From Siphonodentalium dalli (lineage: Eukaryota; Mollusca; Scaphopoda; Gadilida; Siphonodentaliidae), in contig CP136069.1 of assembly GCA_032622095.1 (NCBI GenBank), forward strand, positions 107,288,278-107,352,277: 64,000 nucleotides of DNA, in the 5' to 3' direction. How positions within the stretch are numbered: position 1 is the first letter of the stretch; each line of letters starts with the position of its first letter. The notes under the pieces are model-generated. The model worked only from the letters and a program-made list of their open reading frames with translations. It made no database searches and had not been told where the DNA came from. A program made the translations under genes and the position numbers. Shown here one piece after another: positions 1 to 12,066 of this stretch.

Positions 1-240
1 TTGGAAGGAGACGTTACCTTGCATAAAACAAGAATATATACACTTGTTTAAATCAATGATCTGGATTGGATTATTACAATGATTGGGTGATAAATATTTT
101 ATGTCAGGGGTCTGTCATAATAAACTAATTTTGCCATAAAATATAACACCCTTGGATGAAAAATATGTTAGTTATCAAATCTGATACCATTATGTCTATG
201 GTCAGTTGGAAAAGGGCTAATTTTTCCTGAATATTTCAAC
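1..240 (+). repeat. Fragment of HINE-like family C, internal units
   Basis: The text around 100-220 (a gtcaggggtctgtcataat block, then gatgaaaaatatgttagttatcaaat in two parts) aligns by eye with 9,740-9,850 and with the tandem units at 20,240-20,650. Neither head palindrome nor tail hairpin is present, so this is an internal piece running in from the left edge. No coding potential seen. Confidence 0.55.
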
Positions 241-259
241 ATGATATAGTTCATAACAA

Positions 260-745
260 GACAGTCAATGACTGTTGAGACGCTCACCTGGCTGTAAAGA
301 CTGGGAGTCTAGCGACCACAATAGTCAGTACTTGTCAACATCAGTTCTAGTATTATTATTGTACGTTTATTAACTGACATTCTGATTTGGAAATTAAAAT
401 ATGTTTACACCAAGGCAGGAGAAAATAATTTAAATAAAAGTTATCCAAGTAAAAAATTGAGGAATATGGTTGAGAGGGATGATAATCGAGCAATTGTTTT
501 TATATTGGCCGTAGGTTGGAATTTCACAACTGATAGCTCAAGCTTTCTAAACTGTTGGAAATTTCAACCTGGTACGCTCCTTTTTTATTATTATGAAGGG
601 ATATCATTATGTCCTTGGCTCCTTTTAACAAATCTGAATTCCAGTCAAACAAGGATACTCCACACCAAACATAAGCTAAATAAGCCAAATGGTTCTTGCA
701 TAGATGTTTTTCGAATTACTATGGCGGGAAGTAGTTTTATACCAT
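260..745 (+). repeat. HINE-like family A, diverged 5' part
   Basis: It starts with the head palindrome CAGTCAATGACTG (262-274) followed by CGCTCACC, as at 49,116 and 53,493. The section 515-590 matches 53,745-53,820, and 610-735 carries the accaaacataagctaaat / gaattactatgg motifs typical of family A units. The microsatellite and tail hairpin are absent. Short open frames in here translate repeat sequence and are not genes. Confidence 0.75.
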
Positions 746-1546
746 GATCACGTACTCTACTATAGTATTAGAGGTCATTGTGTCGAAAAAAAGTTGTTAA
801 TCGCCACTGAAGGTATAAAGGCATGTTGTAGGTATAAATATTTCCCATACGTTTTGAAAGGCAAAGTGATATACAGTAGGGACTACAATGCTGCTGTTTT
901 GAATTGTCCAATACTTTCAAATTGACAAGCTACAGTAACACTGTGAGAAAATATAGTTCCAAGTTGACACATTAAAGGAATTATTTTGTTCTCTGTCATA
1001 ATACTAATAATATATATTTAAAATGCCCATTTCGCCGAAATAATTAAAAATCCAGTAGATAATATATTTTATTTTTTTGACATAAACAAAAATTTCGAAA
1101 GTTGCTGAATATTTACTCAGGTAAGTCACATGACCGCTCAGTTGATTGGCACGGTTGACTGTATTTTCTGGCAAGTATCACTTGTTTTGCTAACCTGTGG
1201 GTGGAGCTTAAAATAATTTCCCAAATCATGCAACAAGTTGATAATTACATTTGAAATATCGCAATCTCACCGATTAAATGCCTTTATATGATAAATAGAA
1301 AGTGATCATTAAATAAAAACTGGTTGAAGGTGCTGATTATTAGATTACATAATGAAAATTATGACAAAAGTGTACATTGAAATGATAAAAGTGGAGTGAA
1401 ATGAGATAATATATGAGGAAATTTCTGCAAGAAATAAAAGTTGAGCCTTTTAGCTTCTTCTTCGTCATTGTATGGTACAAATTTCGGGAAGCTAATTTAT
1501 ACCACCGACATATTGTCATACAGTTGGCCTTCAAAGAAGTGCAATT
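746..1546. other. AT-rich intergenic, no gene seen
   Basis: No ORF with recognisable domains. The block 1,090-1,230 (gtcacatgaccgctc, gggtggagcttaaaat) looks like a diverged inverted copy of 31,230-31,330, so part of this is an old dispersed repeat. Confidence 0.5.
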
Positions 1547-1624
1547 AACGAGAGGCCGATCATGATCGGCAGATGTTAACCCATCCCTTGGCAATAGTAA
1601 ATTACTATGATCGGAATCATCCTT
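1547..1624 (+). repeat. Family C head fragment
   Basis: It contains a GGCCGATCATGATCGGC palindrome, then GATGTTAACCCATCCC and a segment ending ctatgatcggaatcat. Nearly the same 75 bp occurs at 62,331-62,405, and the first part recurs at 18,615. See the family C entry at 18,615 for why this is read as an element head. Confidence 0.7.
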
Positions 1625-1720
1625 TATCATTTCAACTGGTCACATATGGCTACCAAAGGCTGACTCACGTTTTTTAGGGAAATATTTTCTTATTTTCTGG
1701 CGCATTTTGAGACACTAGAC

Positions 1721-3338
1721 CAGGGATGGGGTAATTGTAATTTGTAATTGTAATTGATTGTAATTAATTACATTTTTTCAAGTAATTGCATGTAATTGGT
1801 AATTCAGTTTATTCTCAATTACATGTAATTGCAATTGTAATTGGTTAGGATGTAATTGTAATTGTAATTAGGGTCTAATTTCAATTACTTCAAAATCACT
1901 TGTGGTACAAAAGGTACTTGTTTCTTCTCAAAGTTTCTCTTTCATGATTCATCCAATGGTTTCTTCAAATGTTTTTTTCTTCAAATTTCAAAGTGTAAGA
2001 CTGGTGACTGGCTATCACTATGTTGTCACAACACTGAGTTTTCATCCACTGTGTCTCAATGGTGAATTCTGTTGACACCTCCTGTTTGTTTGCTTAAGCG
2101 TTGGTTAACCTTTGAGGTAGAAGGCTTGTTTTGATAAATATAATGAGAAACAAACTTCAAATAATTGACAATAGATCACTATAATATATCACTCTTATGA
2201 TCATGTTTCATTATCTCCATCTGGTATGGTATATATGCTATGGTAGAAATTCATACCAACCATTGCTAATGCTATCGACATGTCTACAAAAAATATGGCA
2301 GCATTTTAATTTGCAGAAAGACACATCGTGTCCTATGAAAGCGAAGTGCAAACTTTGCCCAACTACGATATCCAGTTCCAAAAAAGATACCTCCAATTTT
2401 GTGACACATCTGAAGGTAAGTTTCCATTTCTATGTATTAGTTTTGTTTAATTCCATTGACATATAACTTCAGTCATATGGTTGTATTGGTATATGCATTG
2501 TTTCTTGTCCCTTCTAATTTGCATCTGAATGACAAAGTGGGGACAAATATCTGCCTCAATAATCCCCCAATTAGCACTGTCTAGTGTAGGCATTGTGTTA
2601 CCAGTAAGCTGGTGGCCACAAAGGCTAATTAAGTTTATGACTCTAATTAACAATCAGAGTGTTGATTATCTCATTGTCCTTTTCAATTGGCCTGGCTGTG
2701 TGTCTGACTTACTGAGATCGTCTTATTCCCTTAATAATTAAATGATGGATACATGTGTGTCACTAAAATACTCTATTATTTTCATTTTATAGCGAAAGCG
2801 TCAAGATGTCTATGAATCCAGTCACACAAGCACCATCAGCAAGTGATCAACAACCTACTAGGATCTTTCAGTAGGCAAAAACATCGGTCAAGAATGCCAA
2901 AGCATTGAAGATAGTTAGCAAAGTTCATAAATCTCTGATATCATTCCAATTTGTAGAAAATCAACCCCGACTACAAGCTGCCAATGCAACACGCTGGAAT
3001 TGCCAACTATAAATCATGATTCGCTCAGTTCTACGAACACCTATACTGGACTCAGTACATTGGCTGCTCTGTACCAAGTGTGCTTCACTGTGTATTTCAT
3101 CTTGCTTGTATTAATTTATGTTTTGTAATCAAATAGTTTATATAAATAAAAGTGTTCCTACTTCAATGATGTGCTGAAATGTAATTGTAATTGTAATTGA
3201 ATTACATTTCAAAGTAATTGTAATTGTAATTAATTACATTGTGAAATAGATGTAATGGGAATTGTAATTGTAATTGAAAATATTTGAAGTAATTGTAATT
3301 GTAATTAATTACATTCACAAGTAATTGCCCCAAGCCTG
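1721..3338 (+). mobile_element. hAT DNA transposon, non-autonomous, copy 1
   Basis: The element is 1,618 bp and is bounded by 8-bp direct repeats CACTAGAC (1,713-1,720 and 3,339-3,346), the duplication length of hAT elements. Its ends are imperfect inverted repeats: CAGGGATGGGGTAATT at the left, and CAGGCTTGGGGCAATT as the reverse complement of the right (13 of 16 match). Both ends carry dense subterminal TAATTG/GTAATTAATTAC repeats. The interior keeps a decayed BED zinc-finger transposase start and a TRWN-like piece, but no intact transposase. It appears identical to the copy at 3,990-5,607. Confidence 0.93.
2317..2846 (+). pseudogene. Remnant BED-finger exons of a hAT transposase (copy 1)
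   Basis: Exon-like 2,317-2,415 encodes a BED-type zinc-finger core: C-x2-C in KCKLCPTT, then TSNFVTHLK with the first histidine. It ends at a good donor (AAG|gtaagt). The acceptor ttttatag at 2,791-2,792 continues in phase 0 as RKRQDVYESS, which completes the expected basic stretch after the finger. It hits a stop at 2,844-2,846; another frame (QAPSASDQQPTRIFQ) then looks better, pointing to a frameshift. Near 2,980-3,010 the frame reads ATRWN, the motif seen in the hAT catalytic region, followed by a stop. BED fingers bind transposon ends. This copy cannot make a working transposase. Confidence 0.75.
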
Positions 3339-3989
3339 CACTAGACACAAATTACAATACATACAACATCGGACACTTCATGTTTGATAATTGTTTTAAG
3401 ATGGCATCCAAAACGGCCACCAACATCGAATATTTTCAATCTTACCAACACAAATTAAACTGGGTTCGTCATATGCGGATAAGGGAATTAGTCATTAAGA
3501 AATGCATTCACTGGTGCTCCTCCACAAACAAGAAGTCTAATATTTTGTCGCAACTCATTTATTGTGATGAGTAATTGATTGACGAAAATGCCCAATAACT
3601 CTGCTCATCCTCATGGTAGCCAGTTAAGTAAAAATTGGCACTACTTCGGTTATTCCATGCATTTCATACACCAGTACATCCTGAAATGTCGGCAGCCAAA
3701 TAACAACAATTCACATGAATCATTGTAGCCAATTGCAAATCGCAGTAGTTCCATAACTGCATTTGGATAGGGATGAAGTGCCATCAATGCGTTGTTGATG
3801 TGTCGGACTTCCGGGCCCCCCACGAAGCGACCACCGATGGCCGTCACGGAAAACCAATCCCATATAATCCCATGCATCCATATATCTCATGCACGGTAAC
3901 TATGCTTTCAGTACCGGTACTTCTGTTGCGGGGTCATTTTAGCCATGCCTATTTTCAAGCTTGAGGTAGACAAGCAGAACACCCATGGC

Positions 3990-5607
3990 CAGGGATGGGG
4001 TAATTGTAATTTGTAATTGTAATTGATTGTAATTAATTACATTTTTTCAAGTAATTGCATGTAATTGGTAATTCAGTTTATTCTCAATTACATGTAATTG
4101 CAATTGTAATTGGTTAGGATGTAATTGTAATTGTAATTAGGGTCTAATTTCAATTACTTCAAAATCACTTGTGGTACAAAAGGTACTTGTTTCTTCTCAA
4201 AGTTTCTCTTTCATGATTCATCCAATGGTTTCTTCAAATGTTTTTTTCTTCAAATTTCAAAGTGTAAGACTGGTGACTGGCTATCACTATGTTGTCACAA
4301 CACTGAGTTTTCATCCACTGTGTCTCAATGGTGAATTCTGTTGACACCTCCTGTTTGTTTGCTTAAGCGTTGGTTAACCTTTGAGGTAGAAGGCTTGTTT
4401 TGATAAATATAATGAGAAACAAACTTCAAATAATTGACAATAGATCACTATAATATATCACTCTTATGATCATGTTTCATTATCTCCATCTGGTATGGTA
4501 TATATGCTATGGTAGAAATTCATACCAACCATTGCTAATGCTATCGACATGTCTACAAAAAATATGGCAGCATTTTAATTTGCAGAAAGACACATCGTGT
4601 CCTATGAAAGCGAAGTGCAAACTTTGCCCAACTACGATATCCAGTTCCAAAAAAGATACCTCCAATTTTGTGACACATCTGAAGGTAAGTTTCCATTTCT
4701 ATGTATTAGTTTTGTTTAATTCCATTGACATATAACTTCAGTCATATGGTTGTATTGGTATATGCATTGTTTCTTGTCCCTTCTAATTTGCATCTGAATG
4801 ACAAAGTGGGGACAAATATCTGCCTCAATAATCCCCCAATTAGCACTGTCTAGTGTAGGCATTGTGTTACCAGTAAGCTGGTGGCCACAAAGGCTAATTA
4901 AGTTTATGACTCTAATTAACAATCAGAGTGTTGATTATCTCATTGTCCTTTTCAATTGGCCTGGCTGTGTGTCTGACTTACTGAGATCGTCTTATTCCCT
5001 TAATAATTAAATGATGGATACATGTGTGTCACTAAAATACTCTATTATTTTCATTTTATAGCGAAAGCGTCAAGATGTCTATGAATCCAGTCACACAAGC
5101 ACCATCAGCAAGTGATCAACAACCTACTAGGATCTTTCAGTAGGCAAAAACATCGGTCAAGAATGCCAAAGCATTGAAGATAGTTAGCAAAGTTCATAAA
5201 TCTCTGATATCATTCCAATTTGTAGAAAATCAACCCCGACTACAAGCTGCCAATGCAACACGCTGGAATTGCCAACTATAAATCATGATTCGCTCAGTTC
5301 TACGAACACCTATACTGGACTCAGTACATTGGCTGCTCTGTACCAAGTGTGCTTCACTGTGTATTTCATCTTGCTTGTATTAATTTATGTTTTGTAATCA
5401 AATAGTTTATATAAATAAAAGTGTTCCTACTTCAATGATGTGCTGAAATGTAATTGTAATTGTAATTGAATTACATTTCAAAGTAATTGTAATTGTAATT
5501 AATTACATTGTGAAATAGATGTAATGGGAATTGTAATTGTAATTGAAAATATTTGAAGTAATTGTAATTGTAATTAATTACATTCACAAGTAATTGCCCC
5601 AAGCCTG
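3990..5607 (+). mobile_element. hAT DNA transposon, non-autonomous, copy 2
   Basis: Same 1,618-bp element as at 1,721, offset by exactly 2,269 bp, with no difference noticed by eye. It has its own 8-bp target duplication CCCATGGC (3,982-3,989 and 5,608-5,615). Different duplications around identical copies show two independent insertions rather than one local duplication. The spacer between the copies (3,347-3,981) is unique. Confidence 0.93.
4586..5115 (+). pseudogene. Remnant BED-finger exons of a hAT transposase (copy 2)
   Basis: Same two exon-like pieces, donor and acceptor as in copy 1, with the same stop and frameshift. Identical lesions in both copies mean the decay predates transposition, so mobilisation needed a transposase supplied in trans. 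Confidence 0.75.
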
Positions 5608-5615
5608 CCCATGGC

Positions 5616-7924
5616 TTGATTATATATTAGCGCTGGGGGACGGACCGGGCCACCGGGGCAATCCGATACACTGCATGTCAAAAGGTTCAGTACTTCAGGA
5701 TTTTTAGGAATTGTTTTTACTCTATTTAGCTATTATGTTTCTGCCCCGCTTGTGGGTATACATTCTGGGTCAACTGAAATCATTTGAATTTGTTAATACG
5801 AAGATTATAATAGTAGCATGGTATTTATCTATGCTATGAAGCCGACGGGCATGAAAGGGACAATGAGATTGGACTGGCTGATTACGCCTGAATCTTGCTT
5901 CATCATTGGTTATAGATTCGTTCTTATGTATGTTCATCTGGGTGCTGACTGTTCCCGCTCTGCGTCCTTGTTATTATAACATTTATTTACATTACACTCA
6001 AATGGGCATACTTTAGGGACACCTCATGTCACTATGCCTGGTGTTATCATATAACCATAAACATGTATCTCAGGCACCAGAGACAGGGCTATGGTTATAT
6101 ATGCCATACAAGGCATGGCTATATATGGAGCCCAAGTTGCATAGGGTTATAACTTATAAGGACGTGGCATTTCAGAATGGGTGTGAGTTATTGTGCCAAG
6201 TAATTGCCTGATAGTTTGCACGAAAATTGTGTTGCTTAAGAAGTCTGCATTTGGTGTTGTTCTCGTTTTACAACAGGAGAAAATTTATCGTAATTCATCG
6301 ACTTGAATACATGTCGGCTTGTCACATAAAGCAGGATGTAAGTAGGTCATCATCGATATTAGTAGATTGTTGAAGTTGTTGCATAGTCTTTTTCATAATA
6401 AGTCATTATGCTACCTTTTTCCTGCAACCCAAGAATACAATCCTGGTACTTAGGCAAGGCTTCACATATCCTGTGTCAATGACACATTTCCAGACAATGC
6501 CAATTATTTATCAGGTGGTGATAACCAAGACTCCTTGACAGGCTTCTATTTTTTCGCGAATGGTCGAGTGCTGTTTCAAAATCACTGAATTATGTATGTC
6601 ATGGGGTCGAATGTCACGTGATATTGTCCGTCATTGGCGAAGTTCACTTAGAGTTAGTTCCTGATCTCATGCTACCACGAGGAAGCGGATACATGTATGC
6701 CGTTACAAGTAGCCAATGCAGCACGCCTCAGTCGCACGCTAGTTATTGTTTTTATTCCCCGGACGCGTACATGTCGAAATACTAGAATGTTATGATTCAC
6801 GATGAATATGAGCTAGGATAATTCTTCATACTGAAATCAAAAATAGGTCATGTGTCATTTCCGTGAATGACACAGCGGGCATAATTGTTCAAGAGGTGTG
6901 TGAAACCTTGCCTCTAATTCATGCGTTGACAGGCTACGACATTCACAAATACCTATAGAATGAAGCCGTTTCTCTTAGTAGTCAAAAGGAGTAAAATGTG
7001 ATGCGACTTTTGCATCAATTTGTGCAATCTATTAATATTGACGATGACACTATATATCCCACCAAGAGTTTGCATAAATTATGGTGAGCTATAATGTTGT
7101 CAATTAGACAAATTAACGCACACATTCTTATGTTGTGTAACCGAACACTGGAACACACCTTCTACCACCACCAGCCACAGACTCTTTAATAAATCACATT
7201 AACACGTACATCTTAGTGCGAACTGTATCAGTGATTGGCACATCATTCTGACTCCCCAGCGTTGTGTACCATGTTCTGACAGCCACGGTTGGTCGCTCTT
7301 TGATTGAGTCCTACAAACCAGTCGGATTATATTTCCTCCCGATCTACTGTGACTACTGAGCTTTGGCTGCAAAGATTCATGTGAATCTAACAAATGATCT
7401 TGTTTCAATGCAGACTGACCATGTAACGATGTATGTGAGAATGTCCACAATGACCGAAAGAGTGTAAATTTTGACGACTGATAGGATGAGCAGAGTGGGA
7501 GAACATTTAAGGACTATAGATACTCAAATTATAGAACAGGAAGTAGTAGCATGTCTTGAAACTGTTTGGCAACACAATATTATATACTGCAAAAGTCATT
7601 TCTTTATTGACAAACAAATCCTCTGTATAGCAACTAATTTCGTTATTATAATGCATTTCACCTGAACACATGTTTACATCAGAGATAGGAAACTTGAAAT
7701 TGGAGGCTGGTAATTTGGGCATACAATTTCAATTTTCTTCAGACAACTTATATAAATTTATATTACTTATCTAAACTGATCCAAAAAGCACATGTTAGTG
7801 ATGATTGTTTTAATCTTTCTATATCTTTTTATCAAGTATTCCCCAAATAAATGAGTAGCTATAGTCCTTAAGATAATCAATTACTCATTAGCTTAAATTA
7901 ATTGAAACAATAGTAGGGTTCTTC
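5616..7924. other. Low-repeat region, no gene recognised
   Basis: About 2.3 kb with no repeat from the families described here and no ORF over 83 codons. The longest frame (7,199-7,450, minus) has no motif I recognise. If the window holds part of another gene's UTR or regulatory DNA, this is one place it could be, but nothing in the sequence shows that. Confidence 0.4.
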
Positions 7925-8180
7925 GGTTTGTTTACGGTTACCAGTTAACAATTCCCTTGCCCCAAGATAACGAACTCAGTCACGTTTGTGACGGAAAGTG
8001 TGAGAAACTTCGATTTTGTTGGCCGTTTTGGATGCCATCCTAAACTTATTGTCAAATATGTAGCGCATGTAATGCCATATCTATTGTCAGTTGTGATCAC
8101 TGTCCTGAAATGCGCGGCACAAATAAGAAAATACCATTCTGTATAACGCAAGTCTCACTCATAAACCATTATAACCATAT
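7925..8180 (-). repeat. Uninterrupted copy of the repeat split at 1,630-3,590
   Basis: Its reverse complement follows 1,630-1,712 plus 3,339-3,590 through the hAT insertion point: gacagtgatcac here aligns with gacactagacac there. Divergence is high, so this is an old pair. Confidence 0.65.
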
Positions 8181-9099
8181 GTGTTCAGTTGAAATATATA
8201 TATATATATATATAATATTTCCATAAAAATTCAAAAATATATGAAATAGTTACCAGAAAGGTGATCGTATGAGGTTTTATGAACTTACTAAATCTAGACC
8301 AGTGTTCTCGTGATGTTATACCGTAGCCTATCAAAATTTAATGACAATGTTGTAAATTTTACAGAAATTAGTTAAAATTCTCATTTTTCATAAATTGTTT
8401 TCAAATTTTAATCTTAGATCACGTTCAGACACCGTTATTTATAATTCCCTTCATCACTCTATACACTGTTTCAGTTTATGCTTCTAAAAACAACTTGACA
8501 TGCAGCATTCTGAGTGTAAACTACATAATTCGTTTTTTCTGCAAAAGTTATATTTTAGGGGGTGGGGTTAAGTTTATGCTCATATGACATTTTCACAGCA
8601 ATATTTTTGGCATTCCATTATTAAAATCGTTTTGATATGTCAATGGGGCAATTTTTGAGCCATGTTGCGGATCAATAGCCCATGTGGTTCACAAGTTATA
8701 GCCATTTATATGTGACAAATGTTTTCAAAATCCCAGTCATTGTTTCGCGATTTCAAAATATTTATCGCAATTTTTTCTAACTAGCTCATAAAATGGTCTA
8801 GTTTTGTATCTCGTGTCATTTTATGATCATTTCTTAATAATGTAAACGATAAATTGTGCAGTTTATAACAGCAATAATTTGTTTATGCCCTGACACATGT
8901 ACTCGAGAAATTTTTCATTTTATTTTAGGGGTAAGAGAAAAATCTATTTTGGGACACTTTCTGAAACGGGCAACAAGCAAAATATGATGCGCCATATGAT
9001 GACCTTTAATTTGATATATAAAAACATTTGTTGGAGGGGGGGGGGGGGACAGCCAACTCGAAAAATATCTGGTCTGGCCCACGGACTATTTTCTTTTTT
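8181..9099. other. AT-rich intergenic with microsatellites
   Basis: Contains an (AT)n run near 8,196-8,214 and a G tract near 9,037-9,049. No coding or RNA gene signal was found. Confidence 0.4.
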
Positions 9100-9366
9100 T
9101 TCTTAAGAGTGAATATTTTTTAGAAAAACGGCCATAACTCAGTTAAAAATAGTCGGATCAAACCCATATTCGAACTCGATCTGCCTTTTGTGCTGAGAAG
9201 TTCATATACAAAATTTGGTTCCGATCAGACATCAAAATATTTGAGTTATCGCACCATGCCTAAAGTGTCTACAGACAGACGGATGGACGGACGGACTAAC
9301 GACGAGTGGTCAATCCGGACAACGACACTATGTTTACCATACTATGGTATGGGTAAACATAAAAAC
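9100..9366 (+). repeat. Family C unit with microsatellite and tail hairpin
   Basis: A degenerate unit (ggatcaaacccatattcgaactcgatctg in pieces, then ttggttccgatcaga) leads into GGACGGACGGAC and ends in the hairpin GTTTACCATAC-TAT-GGTATGGGTAAAC followed by ATAAAAAC. The same end occurs at 45,735-45,785, with diverged forms at 12,030 and 20,740. Confidence 0.75.
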
Positions 9367-10921
9367 TAATGGTGCATGAGTCAAAAAGTGTTGGCTAAAT
9401 ATCATGATGGCTTATATTTGGCATATTCTACTTCTTTGTTTCCACCCATGAAGTCTTTTGTACTAAAAAAAGAGTGTTCGATCACAAGCCATAGCTATAC
9501 GCTATAATATTTTAAAGATTTAGAAGGAATGAATCCACTTCAGTTCACTTTAAAAAAAATTTCCTTTTTGTTTTAATTGAGGCAGATATAGACTTTCAAG
9601 AGAGGAAGTTCCACCAGATAAAGCATTGCTTTGGATAGCATGTGTACATGTCATGGTTAAAGGTAGGGGTTAATATTTTCAAACCAATCAATCAATACCA
9701 AAATCTATACAGGTGAAGCAAATAAACCAAATGACCTCGCTAAGCATGTCAGGGGTGTGTTATAAACAGTGCCATGAAATATGAACACAGTCAATGACAA
9801 ATATTTGAGTTATCAAATCAGATAGTAAGGGGTTAATCTTACCCAAACTAATGAACTGATCAACACAAAATAGTCTTAAAAAGCATGTCATTGGATTTAA
9901 AAACCTCTCTCAATGAATACCAGCACTGTTGTTATCCTGCAGCCCAAATGCAATTGAGGGAATTTCAAAAATAACACATCTCCTCTATTGATATAAGAAT
10001 ATTCAATTGGTGTAGTTTATAGAATTAATTACAAACCTGGCTCAAAGCGGAAGGGATAATTTAAAATCTGCCTATTGGATATCATGTGTCTATGGAATGG
10101 GTTTATTTTAATCCTTAAATCCATGCAATTGGATCACCACCAGCCTGGACAAAGAATAGGAGAATGATCAAAATAAAAAATATCACAAGACCATATGATG
10201 TGTGGACAGGGTTAATCATTTTCAATGACATCATATGATGGGACTATACCCATGTTTCCCATTTAAATGTTTCATAGTTACAATATTAACATAAACACAA
10301 TTTGGGAATAAACATACACAGCAGAGCTGGGTGCTGACAAACCTAATTAATTAATGCCTGCATTGGGCACTACAGCAGCAGATCTGAGGGCTGGTAGATT
10401 ATTTATCACCACCAGAGACATGGAGGCCATATGTATGATATGGCTTTATAATGACCTGATATACATATAACCAATAGAAAGTAATCAAGTTCTATTAATC
10501 CCATGATGCCAGTATTTAATTACAGGTGAGATATGAGAATGGTCAGATTGAAAGTATTAGACCCATTATATTGGATAGCATACTGTACTTCTACAGAATG
10601 GTCAGATTGAAAGTATTAGCTAGAGCCATTTTATTGGAATTAGCATACTGTACATCTACAGAATGGGTGGGTTTATTTTATGCTAAGCTGGTCATTGGAA
10701 AGAGACAATGTTTGTAAACAGTAATGTCTGTAAAACATCTATAAAAATGAATAATGGACTATTCAAATTTATACTATAAGAACTGAATGGGAGAGTCATG
10801 AATGGGCTGCAGCTTACAATATGGTTAACATGATAGCTAAAAATAACTCAATTATATCCAACAATTCACTGCTCTGGGGGTGATATTAAGAGTTCTCTTT
10901 ATTCACAATTATTATCATTAT
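9367..10921 (+). repeat. Family C-related internal repeats, degraded
   Basis: From about 9,660 on, blocks match 19,290-19,750 (for example tgatgtgtctatggaat... and ttttcaatgacatcatatgatgg) and 19,140-19,280. A local ~65-bp tandem duplication (gaatggtcagattgaaagtatt) occurs at 10,537-10,560 and 10,598-10,620. No head or tail is present in this stretch. Confidence 0.5.
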
Positions 10922-11790
10922 TACCCTTACAGTTTTGCAGTGTTACACCTCCCTGTGAGGTGTGGATGTGGTGTGGTACATGATATGCAAATATCTGCAA
11001 CGCACACCATAACCACACCTCATACTTCTACACCACACCAGAGAGGTGGTGATGGTATTATCTTACATTTGTACAGTGTATACTACACAATAAAATATTG
11101 AAAAGAAAATAGTAAATCATAAGTATGCTGAATTCTTTCAGCATTATATAATTTGACTGCATGAATTCTAAAATATAGCGGTGATCATGTCAGGCTAATA
11201 TAGAATTAATTTATTATAAGCTTTGCTTTATTGAATTTTTGTCCCAACCCCAAGCACCTATATGACTTGAGCTGCAGTTAATTGCATGCACGGTACCATG
11301 CAATATGTCAATATTGTACATATGTACATGTATATAGCAAATGCATAGGGTACTAATGATTGATCAAGACTATATTCACTTATAATAGTGATCTGAAGCT
11401 ACTCATGGAACACATATACCTTAATCTTCCAATAACACTAGGAACACTACTAGGACACTAATATAAATAATCGAAGGTCACCAGGAACATGTTCAAAATA
11501 TATAGAATGAATGCATGTGGACAAGACAAAATTAGTCACCTCTACCCACACCTCAGGCACACCTCTACCCACACCTCAATAAGCACACTTCCATAGGCAC
11601 ACCTCAGGCACACCTTAAACACACCTCAAAAGCACACCTCATTTCAATATTTGGCCCCACACCTCACACACCTTAGGCACACCTCAGCCTCCACACCTCG
11701 TGTGAGGTGTAACACCTCAGCCATCTTTCAGGCCCACACCACAAGAGCACCTTATCCACACCTTAAACACACTGCAAAACTATAAGGGTA
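10922..11790. mobile_element. 869-bp inverted-repeat element with ACACCTCA-rich interior
   Basis: The left end CCCTTACAGTTTTGCAGTGT is matched by the reverse complement of the right end with one mismatch, and TA lies outside both ends. Next to the ends, GGTGTGG-type motifs continue the symmetry. The interior, especially 11,540-11,745, is packed with spaced CACACCTCA motifs. There is no transposase. It looks like a MITE-type DNA transposon; the superfamily is not assignable from the ends alone. Confidence 0.65.
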
Positions 11791-11794
11791 CTTG

Positions 11795-12066
11795 AGTTAT
11801 AAATCAGTAAACCTCAAATCTGGATAATTCTGTCGAAAAAGGGCCATAACTCCTTAAAAAATCAGATCAAACCCATATTCGATCTCGATTTGTATTTTGG
11901 GCTGAGAAACTCACATACCAAATTTCGTGCCGATTGGAGATAACATGTTTAAGTTATCGTAACATGTGTAAATTTTCTATGGACAGACAGACGAACGACA
12001 CCTGCATGGTCAATCAAAATGTTGAAACTATGTGTACCATACTATGCTATGGCTATATATAAAAGA
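11795..12066 (+). repeat. Family C tail copy, diverged
   Basis: Unit text (agatcaaacccatattcgat, tttcgtgccgattggaga) is followed by ggacagacagacgaacgaca and a tail near 12,030-12,060 reading gtaccatactatgctatgg, a mutated form of the family C hairpin. Confidence 0.65.

Larger units (their letters stand above)
1630..3590 (+). repeat. Old dispersed repeat split by a hAT insertion
   Basis: If the hAT copy (1,721-3,338) and one target duplication are removed, 1,630-1,712 joins 3,339-3,590. The result aligns with the reverse complement of 7,925-8,180: the shared landmarks are tattttcttatt, gcgcatttt, aagatggcatccaaaacggc and gggttcgt...aagggaatt. The partner copy has no insertion and acts as an approximate empty site. 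Confidence 0.7.

Noticed and set aside
7199-7450. 83-codon minus-strand frame in a repeat-poor region as an exon
   Set aside because: No motif, no convincing acceptor/donor pair and no continuation found; left as unassigned.
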